Source: an uncultured Methanosphaera sp. (GTDB lineage: Archaea > Methanobacteriota > Methanobacteria > Methanobacteriales > Methanobacteriaceae). Taken from it: 64,000 bases of DNA. Location of the stretch: NCBI GenBank assembly GCA_946537725.1, contig CAMNFZ010000001.1, positions 1 to 64,000 of the forward strand. Reading direction: 5' to 3'. Positions within the stretch are counted from its first letter, which is position 1. Each line of letters starts with the position of its first letter. Made by a program: the position numbers and the translations under genes. Positions 10,382 through 18,491 of the stretch are shown in pieces. Below the pieces are notes generated by a model. The model was not told the origin of the DNA, made no database searches, and saw only the letters and a list, made by a program, of their open reading frames with translations.

Positions 10382-10876
10382 ATGGACATAATGAAAGGTA
10401 AAGTATGGAAATTTAGGGATAGTATAGATACCGATGTAATTATAGCAGGCCGTTATCTTAGAACATTCAATCCTGAAGATTTAGCAGAGCATGTGATGGA
10501 AGCAGAAGATCCTGAATTTTCACAAAAAGTCAATAAAGGTGATATAATTGTAGCTGGTTGGAATTTTGGTTGTGGTTCTTCACGTGAACAAGCACCAGTA
10601 GCAATTAAAACTGCAGGTATATCCGTAGTTATTGCTAAATCATTTGCCAGAATATTCTATAGAAATGCTATAAATATAGGATTGCCTGTTATCACAGCAG
10701 ACATAACTGTTGATGAAGGGGATATAATAGAAGTAAATGTAAAAGAAGGAATAATAAATAATATTACTAAAAATACAACAGTTAAAATAAAGCCATTTGA
10801 TCCAGCTATGTTAAATATTTTAGAAAATGGTGGATTAGTAGAACAATACTTGAAAAATAAGAAGGAGGAAAAATAA
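10382..10876 (+). CDS. hacB: Methanogen homoaconitase small subunit (HacB; isopropylmalate isomerase-type)
   Basis: Small swivelling subunit of a two-subunit aconitase-family dehydratase, 164 residues. The substrate loop reads YLRT at residues 25-28. In characterised methanogen enzymes an Arg at this site marks homoaconitase of 2-oxosuberate (coenzyme B) synthesis, while leucine-pathway subunits have a hydrophobic residue. The [10 protein letters not shown] motif is the conserved subunit core. The large subunit is not in this window. GGAGAT at 10371-10376 supports the ATG. The stop overlaps the next gene's ATG (TAATG). LeuD remains an alternative. Confidence 0.8.
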   Translation: MDIMKGKVWKFRDSIDTDVIIAGRYLRTFNPEDLAEHVMEAEDPEFSQKVNKGDIIVAGWNFGCGSSREQAPVAIKTAGISVVIAKSFARIFYRNAINIGLPVITADITVDEGDIIEVNVKEGIINNITKNTTVKIKPFDPAMLNILENGGLVEQYLKNKKEEK

Positions 10877-11514
10877 TGGTTTGTCCAGTATGTGGTTTTG
10901 AAGAATATGAAATATTAAAATCTAAAGGGAAAAAAAATAAAGAATTATTAGTAAAATGTGATGAATGTAATCATGTATATCATGAAACAGCACCTGAAGA
11001 AGCATATGAAATTCAAGTTCGGGTTGTGATAAGCGAATTTGAAACTTCCTGGAAAACAAATATAACTTTATACTCTGATGAGTACTTAGAAACAGGTACT
11101 TTATTATATATTGATGATAAAGATGTCGAAGTTACTTCTATAGAAAATAATGAGGGAAATCGAGTATTTGAATGTCCTGTTGTAGATATACAAACTATTT
11201 GGGCAAAATCATTAGATACTCTCTCAAGAATAGGTTTCTCAATTGATAATTCAGGTAATGTTATTTCTTATAAAGTAGAATTAGAACGCGAATTTCCAAT
11301 AGCAATTGGTGATGTTGGGGAAATAAATGGATTAAAATTCCGAGTATATGGTATCAAAACATTAGAAAGAAATATGAAAAAAGGATTCGCATATGCTAGA
11401 GTAATTAAAAGGGTTTATGGAAAATTATTATCATCTAAAGATAAATCTAAATTAAAATATGATTTATCCGAATATGTTGTTAAAGTAACCTCTAAAGAAA
11501 AAAATTATAATTAA
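10876..11514 (+). CDS. HVO_0476-family zinc-finger protein
   Basis: Protein of 212 residues with an N-terminal zinc ribbon (CPVCG then CDECNHVYHE), followed by a beta-rich domain. The family is conserved across euryarchaea and is of unknown biochemical role. It begins on the last base of the hacB stop, with GGAGG (10864-10868) ahead of its ATG, so translation is probably coupled. The next gene, a tRNA methylthiotransferase, follows by 13 bases. Confidence 0.78.
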   Translation: MVCPVCGFEEYEILKSKGKKNKELLVKCDECNHVYHETAPEEAYEIQVRVVISEFETSWKTNITLYSDEYLETGTLLYIDDKDVEVTSIENNEGNRVFECPVVDIQTIWAKSLDTLSRIGFSIDNSGNVISYKVELEREFPIAIGDVGEINGLKFRVYGIKTLERNMKKGFAYARVIKRVYGKLLSSKDKSKLKYDLSEYVVKVTSKEKNYN

Positions 11515-11527
11515 TACAAGTGGTATA

Positions 11528-12808
11528 ATGAAAGTATATTTAGAAACTCATGGTTGTACATTTAACCAAGCCGATGGGGAACTTATGGCGGCAATATTGG
11601 AAGAAACTCATGATATTGTGGACACTATTGATGAAGCTGACGTGGTTATCTTAAATACTTGTTATGTTAAATTACCTACAGAACAAAAAATGATCACTAA
11701 GATTAATAAAATTAAAAATGAATATTCTGATAAAAAGTTAATCATTACTGGTTGTATGGTTGAGGTTGATCCAATTAGGTTAAATAAATTTGCAGGTAAT
11801 GCTTGTTGGGTTGGTCCACACAAAATAGATAAAATTGGTGAAATTGTTGATAAGGCTGTTCGTGGAGAAATTGTTCATGAATATGGAAAAACAGCTATTG
11901 TTAAAGCAGGTATATTAAATAAACGTTTTGATTCATTAACTCATATTCTTCAAATTTGTGAGGGCTGTAATGGTGCATGTACTTTTTGTTGTACTAAAAT
12001 TGCTAGGGGAAATTTAATTAGTTATCCGATTAAAGTTATTGTTGAAGAGGCTGAAGAAGCTGTTAAAAATGGTTGTAAGGAATTACAAGTCACAGCACAA
12101 GATTCTGCTTGTTATGGTTTAGATACTGGTGAATCATTTGCTGATTTATTGAATGAAATCTCTTCTATTGAAGGTGATTTTCGTATTAGGGTGGGTATGA
12201 TGCATCCTAAAAGTCTTAAAGGTCAGTTGGATGATGTAATCTCAGTTTTTAAAAATAATGAGAAAATATATAATTTTGTGCATATTCCTATTCAAACTGG
12301 AAGTTCTAAAGTTTTAGAGGAAATGAATAGATTACATTCTTTAAATGAATTTAAATCTATGATTAATAAATTTAAGAAAGAAATACCTGATTTATCTATT
12401 GCAACGGATATTATTGTTGGTTATCCTACTGAAACTGAAGAAGATTTTCAACAAACGTTGGACTTATTATATGAAATTAAACCTGATATTATTCATATTT
12501 CAAAATATATGCATAGACCGGGTGCAAAATCTAATTCTTTGAAAGAAATAGATCATAAGGTCATGAAGGATCGTTCTCATAGAATTAATAAAGTTAAAAC
12601 TGAGGTCATGTTGGAAAATAATAAATTGTATGAAGGTTCGATTCAAAAAGTTTTAATTACTGGTGAAGGTTCTTCTGGCGGTTTTGTTGGTTATACTAAT
12701 TCATATAAAAATGTTATTGTGGATGATGTTAAAATAGGTACTTTTGTTGATGTAAAAATACTTGAAGGTAATAGAACTTATTTAAAAGCAATAAAAGTAA
12801 ATAAATAA
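11528..12808 (+). CDS. tRNA N6-threonylcarbamoyladenosine(37) methylthiotransferase (e-MtaB/CDKAL1-like)
   Basis: Radical SAM methylthiotransferase, 426 residues, that converts t6A37 to ms2t6A in ANN-decoding tRNAs. The N-terminal MTTase domain carries C10, C45 and C76 for the auxiliary iron-sulfur cluster. The radical SAM motif CNGACTFC uses C147, C151 and C154. A C-terminal TRAM domain (about residues 365-426) fits tRNA binding. An extra cysteine (C144) just before the radical SAM motif and C155 after it are unusual but not obviously functional. The archaeal member of the family is the likely match. Confidence 0.88.
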   Translation: MKVYLETHGCTFNQADGELMAAILEETHDIVDTIDEADVVILNTCYVKLPTEQKMITKINKIKNEYSDKKLIITGCMVEVDPIRLNKFAGNACWVGPHKIDKIGEIVDKAVRGEIVHEYGKTAIVKAGILNKRFDSLTHILQICEGCNGACTFCCTKIARGNLISYPIKVIVEEAEEAVKNGCKELQVTAQDSACYGLDTGESFADLLNEISSIEGDFRIRVGMMHPKSLKGQLDDVISVFKNNEKIYNFVHIPIQTGSSKVLEEMNRLHSLNEFKSMINKFKKEIPDLSIATDIIVGYPTETEEDFQQTLDLLYEIKPDIIHISKYMHRPGAKSNSLKEIDHKVMKDRSHRINKVKTEVMLENNKLYEGSIQKVLITGEGSSGGFVGYTNSYKNVIVDDVKIGTFVDVKILEGNRTYLKAIKVNK

Positions 12809-12856
12809 TAGGGTAAAATATATATTTGTTAAAGAAATAATAAAGAATTGATAATT

Positions 12857-13618
12857 ATGAGTTACATAGTATGTCGAAATTGTAAAAAATTTGTTAAAGT
12901 TGATGAAAATATTCCGTTAAACTTTGATAAATGTGAAAATTGTGGACATATTCTAGAATTTGCAGGAACGGATAGTGATTTGAATATTATTTTAAATGAT
13001 ATTAAAGTTCCTAAAATTTCGGATAATAAAATTTGTTTATCTTGTCATGGTATTAATCCTAGAGAAACTGGGGCTTGTTTACATTGTGGGTCTACAAATT
13101 TACATTTTCAATATGATTTGGAAAGTTTTCAAGATTTTCAGGAAGCTAATGGAATTTCGAATGATTTGGGTATGGATCGGCCAGGTAAAACAATTATTAT
13201 TCAAGCTAATCCAAAGTTTAATCCAAAAAATAGTGTGATTTTTAGGATTTTTTCTTTAATGATTGGTTTAATTGATTTTTTCTTCTTTACATTTGTAGGA
13301 GTTCAATTAGTTTTAGGTTCTTCAGAAATTCCTTCTGATATAATGGCTTTTGTTACTCAAAATTTATATTCTTTAACATCAATAATGGTTGTTTCGTTGA
13401 TTTTGGCTGGTTTGATGTCTGTAATGATTATTCCAAGGATGAGTTATAGGGATTCTTTAGAGACGTCTTCAACTATTGGTATTGTTGTAGGATTAATAAC
13501 TCTGTTTGTTTCTAAGGATTTGTTAATGCTTTTTGTATCAATTTTAGTTTGTGGTTTTTTAACTGGTATTGGTGGATTGATTGGTGAGTATATTATTCAT
13601 AAATTAACTAACAATTAA
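12857..13618 (+). CDS. Zinc-ribbon membrane protein of unknown function
   Basis: About 253 residues. Two N-terminal zinc-ribbon pairs are visible: CRNC with CENC, and CLSC with CLHC. The C-terminal half has three to four hydrophobic spans with a Gly-rich final one. The topology suggests a cytosolic metal-binding head on a membrane anchor. I place the start at the ATG at 12857 because the first CXXC follows directly; an upstream TTG at 12848 is possible. I do not recognise a characterised family. It precedes two tRNA genes. Confidence 0.7.
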   Translation: MSYIVCRNCKKFVKVDENIPLNFDKCENCGHILEFAGTDSDLNIILNDIKVPKISDNKICLSCHGINPRETGACLHCGSTNLHFQYDLESFQDFQEANGISNDLGMDRPGKTIIIQANPKFNPKNSVIFRIFSLMIGLIDFFFFTFVGVQLVLGSSEIPSDIMAFVTQNLYSLTSIMVVSLILAGLMSVMIIPRMSYRDSLETSSTIGIVVGLITLFVSKDLLMLFVSILVCGFLTGIGGLIGEYIIHKLTNN

Positions 13619-13630
13619 TCTTTTTTCGTA

Positions 13631-13648
13631 ACCGTTAAGTATATATAC
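13631..13648 (+). promoter_or_regulatory. Probable tRNA-Val/tRNA-Phe promoter (BRE plus TATA)
   Basis: CCGTTAAG followed by TATATAC resembles the BRE/TATA element of methanogen stable-RNA genes. It lies about 45 bases before the tRNA-Val 5' end, giving room for a short leader. Confidence 0.5.
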
Positions 13649-13691
13649 TATGAATGTAAGATATAGTATTAGTGTTTAGAAATATATTTCT

Positions 13692-13763
13692 GGGCCGATG
13701 GTCTAGAGGTATGATACCTCCTTGACGTGGAGGGGATCGCGAGTTCGAATCTCGTTCGGCCCA
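13692..13763 (+). tRNA. tRNA-Val (anticodon GAC)
   Basis: Cloverleaf with acceptor stem GGGCCGA/TCGGCCC, anticodon stem CCTCC/GGAGG and loop TTGACGT, so anticodon GAC. The T arm contains GTTCGAAT. Discriminator is A and the 3' CCA is not encoded. No intron. The gene is 15 bases upstream of tRNA-Phe and probably co-transcribed with it. Confidence 0.95.
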
Positions 13764-13778
13764 TAATTATTTTTAATT

Positions 13779-13851
<73 letters not shown>

Positions 13852-13956
13852 TATAACTTTTTATATAAAATACTATTTTTTTTAATTTTCACAACATTAT
13901 TATAATTAAATGAATATATTTACTATTACTGATTAATCATTTGTGGGGATTTTACT

Positions 13957-14394
13957 ATGGATTTAGATAATTCTATCGAAAAAACATTGGATAAAATACA
14001 AAAAGTAATGAACACGGATAGTGTAGTTGGCAAACCTATTGTCACTAAAGATAAAACAATTATTCCTATTTCTAAGACTGCTTTAGGTTTTGGTGTGGGA
14101 GTTGCAAATAATTCTGCAGAAAGTAAAACCGATGTAGGTGGTGCTGGTGGTGGAGGTTCTATTGATCCTATTGCTTTATTAATTGTTTATAATGATATTC
14201 CTGGACCTCAGGGTGTTGAGTTAGTTCGTGTCGATAATGCAGGTACTACTTTGGAAGATGTTTTGAGTACTGTTGGTAGTGCTGTGTTTGGATTACTTGA
14301 TAACTCTAATGTAAAACCTGCTACTGAAGTGCCTGTAGAAGGTAATATTGATAAAATTAAAACTAAAATAAAACCAAAAAAAGATAAAGATTAA
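13957..14394 (+). CDS. GerW/YtfJ-family protein
   Basis: 145 residues with the family's hallmark order: an N-terminal helix, strand TIIPISK, the glycine-rich FGVGV and GGAGGGGSIDPIA segment, then a hydrophobic IALLIV strand. In Bacillus, YtfJ/GerW is a spore germination protein; archaeal homologues have no known role. GGGG precedes the ATG. The following gene looks like DUF2953 (YtfI), the same partner found beside ytfJ in Bacillus, which suggests a shared, spore-independent function. Confidence 0.82.
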   Translation: MDLDNSIEKTLDKIQKVMNTDSVVGKPIVTKDKTIIPISKTALGFGVGVANNSAESKTDVGGAGGGGSIDPIALLIVYNDIPGPQGVELVRVDNAGTTLEDVLSTVGSAVFGLLDNSNVKPATEVPVEGNIDKIKTKIKPKKDKD

Positions 14395-14455
14395 TACTTT
14401 GTATACAACTATAATAATATTTAAAATATGATTATTTAAATTGGAATGATTATTT

Positions 14456-15157
14456 ATGATTGCTGAAATTATAATTGTATTTTTAATTATTATTATGGTT
14501 ATTATTTTTTTACTATTTTTCAAGTCATGGTATATACATGTAACATTTAAAAATTATAATTTAGATTATAATTTATCTTTAATTGTTAATTATTTAATAT
14601 TTCAAATGACATTAACTAAACAATCTTTAACTACCATAATATTTAATCTAAATATATTCTCTCATACTATTAAAATATATGAACTTGAACTGAAATCAAA
14701 CAATAATGAAGATGAAAATTCTGAAAAAGATTCTAAATCATCCCATCAAACAGAACATGAAGAAAAACAAAATATAAATGATAAAGAGCAACAGTTATAT
14801 AAAATAAAAGAGATTTGTGAATTATTATTTGCTTCTAGAGAGGACTTATATAAAATAGTTATTTTAGCTATGCAGATAATTAAATTCAAAAATTCAAATG
14901 TTTTAATGAAGTTAGGTCTAAGTGACAACAATTTAACAATAAAATTCTGTAATTTATTATGGTCATTAACTTCACCATTATATCCATTACATTTTTATTT
15001 CACATTAACTCCACAAATAAACACATTGAATTTGGAATCAGAGGCTAATATAACATTAAATATGAAACTATTTAATACACTAAAAATACTTCTGATCATA
15101 GTAAAAAATAGAAATTTAATTAATGTAATAAAAAAAACTAGGGATTTTTTTATATGA
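14456..15157 (+). CDS. DUF2953-like membrane-anchored protein (YtfI-like)
   Basis: 233 residues. A single strongly hydrophobic N-terminal span (residues about 1-22) is followed by a beta-type domain, a charged Asn/Glu/Lys-rich linker (about residues 80-110), and the segment KLGLSDNNLTIKFCNLLWSL, which fits the DUF2953 core. Identification rests on this pattern and on its position directly after a GerW/YtfJ gene. The next small gene overlaps its stop as ATGA, so the three genes are likely one operon. Confidence 0.6.
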   Translation: MIAEIIIVFLIIIMVIIFLLFFKSWYIHVTFKNYNLDYNLSLIVNYLIFQMTLTKQSLTTIIFNLNIFSHTIKIYELELKSNNNEDENSEKDSKSSHQTEHEEKQNINDKEQQLYKIKEICELLFASREDLYKIVILAMQIIKFKNSNVLMKLGLSDNNLTIKFCNLLWSLTSPLYPLHFYFTLTPQINTLNLESEANITLNMKLFNTLKILLIIVKNRNLINVIKKTRDFFI

Positions 15158-15375
15158 AAACAAAAAAATTTTTTCAGTTAGAATCAATAAAAACTGGTAA
15201 TAGGATTATATATCCTATTGCTATTTTAAAAATCGCATCATTTAAAAATACTTTTTTTGATTTACAATATGAAATATCTGCATTTAAAATAATAGAAAAT
15301 AAAAAAATTTATTATAAAAATTTAAATTTAAATCAAGATGAATTAGATTATGTGATTAATTCTTTTAAAAATTAA
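15154..15375 (+). CDS. Small hypothetical protein, translationally coupled
   Basis: 73 residues, basic, with Ile/Tyr/Phe-rich strands and no recognisable motif. Its ATG overlaps the TGA of the preceding DUF2953-like gene, which is the main evidence that it is real. Its stop overlaps the convergent histone gene's stop by four bases. Function unknown. Confidence 0.55.
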   Translation: MKTKKFFQLESIKTGNRIIYPIAILKIASFKNTFFDLQYEISAFKIIENKKIYYKNLNLNQDELDYVINSFKN

Positions 15376-15581
15376 AATACCATTTTATAGGCAGCTTCAA
15401 TATCTTGAGCTTTTAAAGTTTTTCTACCTTCTTTTTTAGCATTTTCTAAAGCTAATTCTGCAATATCTTGTGATATGTCCTCAAGAAAATCTGCTAAAGC
15501 AATTTTGGCATCTTCACTAACTCTTTCAGCACCACCACTTTTAATTATCCTTCCTAGTGGTGTCAAGGGTAATTCACTCAT
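15372..15581 (-). CDS. Archaeal histone (HMf-type)
   Basis: 69 residues forming a single histone fold: ELPLTPLGRIIKSGGAERVS, then a long alpha-2 helix and the closing KAQDIEAAYKM. Key positions known from HMfB are present, including the N-terminal PL-P-R pattern and the R-DI end motif in variant form (LKAQDIEAA). It dimerises and wraps DNA in archaeal nucleosomes. GGAGGT lies 6 bases before the ATG, and a BRE/TATA pair lies at 15621-15638, so it is monocistronic. Confidence 0.95.
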   Translation of the reverse strand: MSELPLTPLGRIIKSGGAERVSEDAKIALADFLEDISQDIAELALENAKKEGRKTLKAQDIEAAYKMVF

Positions 15582-15620
15582 TGTTTTACCTCCAATTAAC
15601 GTATTTTTTTATTCTAAAAA

Positions 15621-15638
15621 TTTATTTTAATACTTCGG
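15621..15638 (-). promoter_or_regulatory. Histone gene promoter (BRE plus TATA)
   Basis: On the minus strand CCGAAGTA runs into TTAAAATAAA, close to the methanogen BRE/TATA consensus. It predicts a start near 15600, leaving a short leader with the GGAGGT ribosome-binding site. Confidence 0.5.
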
Positions 15639-16093
15639 TATAATTATTGATTGGTTATAATTATTCGTATTAAATATTTTTTTTTTAAAAATTTGTTATT
15701 TCTCTATTCTATTCATGTTGTAATAGTTTTTTACCTATTAAAATATGTATTTACTTTATTTCTTATACTATTAATATATTATGTGATTTTCAATTATTAG
15801 AGTTAATCCATTTAATGATAGAATAAAAAAACAATTATTTGCTTTTTAATGAGATAAACTGTGAATAATTTTAATTAAGGAGATATTTTATTTATATTTT
15901 TATTTAGTTTAAAATAATTGATTAAAAATATACTTTTTTTTTACATCTGTTATGGTTGGGTATTACTTCTTAAATTTAAAAAAAGTTTAAATTAAAATTG
16001 TCCCTTATTTGTTTTGATAATTCAGGTAAATAATATAATAATTTTAATATTTTTTTTTAAAAAAAGTGTGGGGGGGTGATAGAAAATTTTTAA
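15639..16093. other. AT-rich intergenic stretch with no gene seen
   Basis: About 450 bases between the histone gene's promoter and the 3' end of the radical SAM gene. It is full of A and T runs. A G-run (GTGGGGGGGTGAT, near 16067-16079) stands out close to the 3' end of the radical SAM gene, but no reading frame follows it on the plus strand. I see no RNA gene. Confidence 0.4.
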
Positions 16094-17638
16094 TTATTTT
16101 TTCATATTTTCCAATTTAGCTTTTTGAATATTGGCTAATATTTCTTTAGCTCTGTCGGATTCTATAGGGATATTAAATTTTTCTTCTATACTTTCTCTAT
16201 AAATATTGTTCATAGAACAGAAAGGAATGATTCTGCCATCTGGTGTAGCATAATGGATTACACATCTACGTACTCTGTCTTGATCAAAGTTAAATGGATC
16301 CATAAAGTGCATGCATGAAATTAACAAAGCATTTAAATGGAAATCACCTAATGCATCATAATCTTGTTTTATAAATATGTTCTTTAATAAATCCACAATA
16401 TTTATAAATGATGGGGATTTTTTAGTATCAACAGTTTTTGGTAATTCTTTTAATGCCCTTGCAATTGTCTTTGTTTTGGCTATTTTTGAATTTTTTTGTA
16501 TATCTGGAATACTTTTTTCAATTAATTTAAGGAATTTGTCTACATCAATGAAATCAGTAATTGGTATGACTGATCCGTCTTCTTCTTTAAAAACATAAGT
16601 ACCTATACCACAATGTTCATGGCAGGTTAGTGTAACTTCTGCTTCTGTTCCACTCATGGCTGCAATTAAATCGGATATTGGTGCAACTGTTGATGCAGAG
16701 TAGAATGCATCTTCTGTAATGTTGAAATCAGTTTGTTTTTCCACATTTTTCATGAAGTCATCAATTGTAATTCTTTGTTCTTCAACTTTGTCTGATGGTG
16801 TTCTACCAGCAAAAGATACTGGTTGGAAGTTAACTCCTCTTATAATATCTATATTGTCTAAAGCAAATTTAATTATTTGACCTATTTGGTCATTATTTAT
16901 TCCTTTTACTAATGTAGGAACTAATACAATTCCTAATTTTGCTTTTCTACAATTTTCTATAGCTTCTATTTTTTTATTAAAAATGTTTGCGTTACGTGTT
17001 TTTATGTATGGTTCTTCGGTAACTCCATCGAACTGTAAATAAACAGTATTTAAACCAGCTTCTTTAAGTTCTTTTGCTAAATTTTCATTATTTGCTAAGG
17101 CTATTCCATTAGTAGCAATTTGTGTGTGGGTAAATCCTTCTTCTTTAGCAATTTTTATTAATTCTACAATATCATCTCTTACTGTTGGTTCTCCTCCGGA
17201 GTATTGTATTGCAGGTGTTGCTACTGGATGGTTTTTTCTTAAATTTCTTAGCATTTGTCTTATTTCATCTTGTGATGGTTCATATAATGTTCCGCTTGTT
17301 GCTGCATTTGCAAAACATATTGGACATCTTAAATTACATCTGTTTGTAACATCTATTAATCCTAAGATTGTTTGACTTTCATGTTCTTTACATAAACCAC
17401 AATTTGATGGGCAATCACCACTTACTTCTTGACTTAAATTTGTTAATTGGTGTGGTTTTGCTACGTATTTTAATGCTTTGTTGTATGCTTCTTCATCATG
17501 CCAGTAACTGTTGTTAAATGAACCATGTTCTGGACATGTTTTTTTAATGTATATGCTATTATTTTCTGCATATACTTCAGCATCTAAAATTTTTAAACAT
17601 TCTGGACATAAACTTTTTGTTTTAGAGATTGTAGTAAT
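16094..17638 (-). CDS. Radical SAM enzyme, tetraether lipid synthase-like (Tes/MJ0619-like), with probable AUU start
   Basis: About 514 residues. N-terminal C11/C14 and C35 (CPEC, CPEH) look like a rubredoxin-type site. C76, C80 and C83 (CPSNCGLC) fit an auxiliary cluster. C101, C105 and C108 (CNLRCPIC) are the radical SAM motif. Later cysteines (CHEHC, CMHF, RRC, FCSM) could hold another cluster. This layout matches Tes, which joins archaeol lipid tails into tetraethers; other MJ0619-like enzymes are possible. The frame is open well upstream of the first ATG (17254), which lies after the radical SAM motif. No ATG, GTG or TTG occurs earlier, and GGAGG is placed for an ATT at 17638. Confidence 0.8.
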   Translation of the reverse strand: MTTISKTKSLCPECLKILDAEVYAENNSIYIKKTCPEHGSFNNSYWHDEEAYNKALKYVAKPHQLTNLSQEVSGDCPSNCGLCKEHESQTILGLIDVTNRCNLRCPICFANAATSGTLYEPSQDEIRQMLRNLRKNHPVATPAIQYSGGEPTVRDDIVELIKIAKEEGFTHTQIATNGIALANNENLAKELKEAGLNTVYLQFDGVTEEPYIKTRNANIFNKKIEAIENCRKAKLGIVLVPTLVKGINNDQIGQIIKFALDNIDIIRGVNFQPVSFAGRTPSDKVEEQRITIDDFMKNVEKQTDFNITEDAFYSASTVAPISDLIAAMSGTEAEVTLTCHEHCGIGTYVFKEEDGSVIPITDFIDVDKFLKLIEKSIPDIQKNSKIAKTKTIARALKELPKTVDTKKSPSFINIVDLLKNIFIKQDYDALGDFHLNALLISCMHFMDPFNFDQDRVRRCVIHYATPDGRIIPFCSMNNIYRESIEEKFNIPIESDRAKEILANIQKAKLENMKK

Positions 17639-17650
17639 ATTAATCCCTCC
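17638..17650 (-). promoter_or_regulatory. Ribosome-binding site that decides an AUU start
   Basis: GGAGG at 17646-17650 on the minus strand is followed by a 7-base spacer and ATT at 17636-17638, in frame with the Tes-like gene. This is ideal spacing, and no standard start codon exists in frame between the upstream stop (17710) and 17254. Confidence 0.6.
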
Positions 17651-17922
17651 CCTATAATAATGGTATTCATAATGATTTTTTATGATATTTTTTTTATTAT
17701 TAAATAATTAATTATATATAATTATGTAGTTTATAGAATATACTTTTTATTTATGGTATTATTAATTAAAAATAGTATAAGTATTATGTTTTGATGATGT
17801 AAAGAAATATTTAAATATAATTAGTATTTTTATATTTATTTTTCAATTTAGTTTATTAAGATAATTATTTATAGATTAATCTTTAGATATATCATATGTT
17901 TATAATGTAAATGGGTGTTACT

Positions 17923-18486
17923 ATGGATTTTTTAACATTAATTTTTTATTCGATTTATCTGATGATTCCTGCATATTTTGCTAATGGTTCAGCATTAGTT
18001 TTTGGGGGTGGAACACCTATTGATTTCGGTAAAAATGCTTGGGATGGACGTCGAATTACGGGTGATGGTTGCACATGGAGAGGTTTAATAGGTGGTGGAT
18101 TACTAGGTATGGTAGTTGGTGGACTGCTTGGTCTGATAGCAGATTATGGTATATTAACCACATTATTTAATATATATGCTTCTCAAATAACCATTGTTTC
18201 TGGTAATATTTTTAAAGGGCTGTTGGTTGGTGCTCTTTTAGGTTTTGGGGCATTAATTGGGGATATTATTGGAAGTTTTATAAAAAGAAGACTTAATTTT
18301 GAACGAGGAAAACCAGTACCATTACTAGATCAATTAGATTTTGTAATAGTGTCTTTAATATTCGTTTCATTAGTAATTAATTTAACTTGGGAAGTTATTA
18401 TAATAATATTGATATTAAGTATATTCTTCCATTTAGCAGCTAACATGTTTGCATATGCAATAAATCTAAAAGATGTATGGTATTAA
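17923..18486 (+). CDS. carS: CDP-2,3-bis-(O-geranylgeranyl)-sn-glycerol synthase (CDP-archaeol synthase)
   Basis: Integral membrane enzyme, about 187 residues, that activates unsaturated archaetidic precursor with CTP before polar head groups are added. Typical features are [16 protein letters not shown] near the N-terminus, [16 protein letters not shown] with acidic and basic catalytic residues, and four to five hydrophobic spans. I place the start at 17923 because GGGTG lies just before it; an in-frame ATG at 17911 is poorer. It is divergent from the Tes-like gene, so two lipid enzymes may share a control region. Confidence 0.92.
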   Translation: MDFLTLIFYSIYLMIPAYFANGSALVFGGGTPIDFGKNAWDGRRITGDGCTWRGLIGGGLLGMVVGGLLGLIADYGILTTLFNIYASQITIVSGNIFKGLLVGALLGFGALIGDIIGSFIKRRLNFERGKPVPLLDQLDFVIVSLIFVSLVINLTWEVIIIILILSIFFHLAANMFAYAINLKDVWY

Positions 18487-18491
18487 CCATA

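Noticed and set aside
15781-16080. Possible small gene after an AAGGAGATAT sequence near 15887
   Set aside because: No start codon at suitable distance and no open frame of useful length follow it.
16094-17254. Radical SAM gene starting at the ATG at 17254
   Set aside because: The frame continues upstream through the radical SAM cysteines and two more cysteine clusters, so this ATG is internal.
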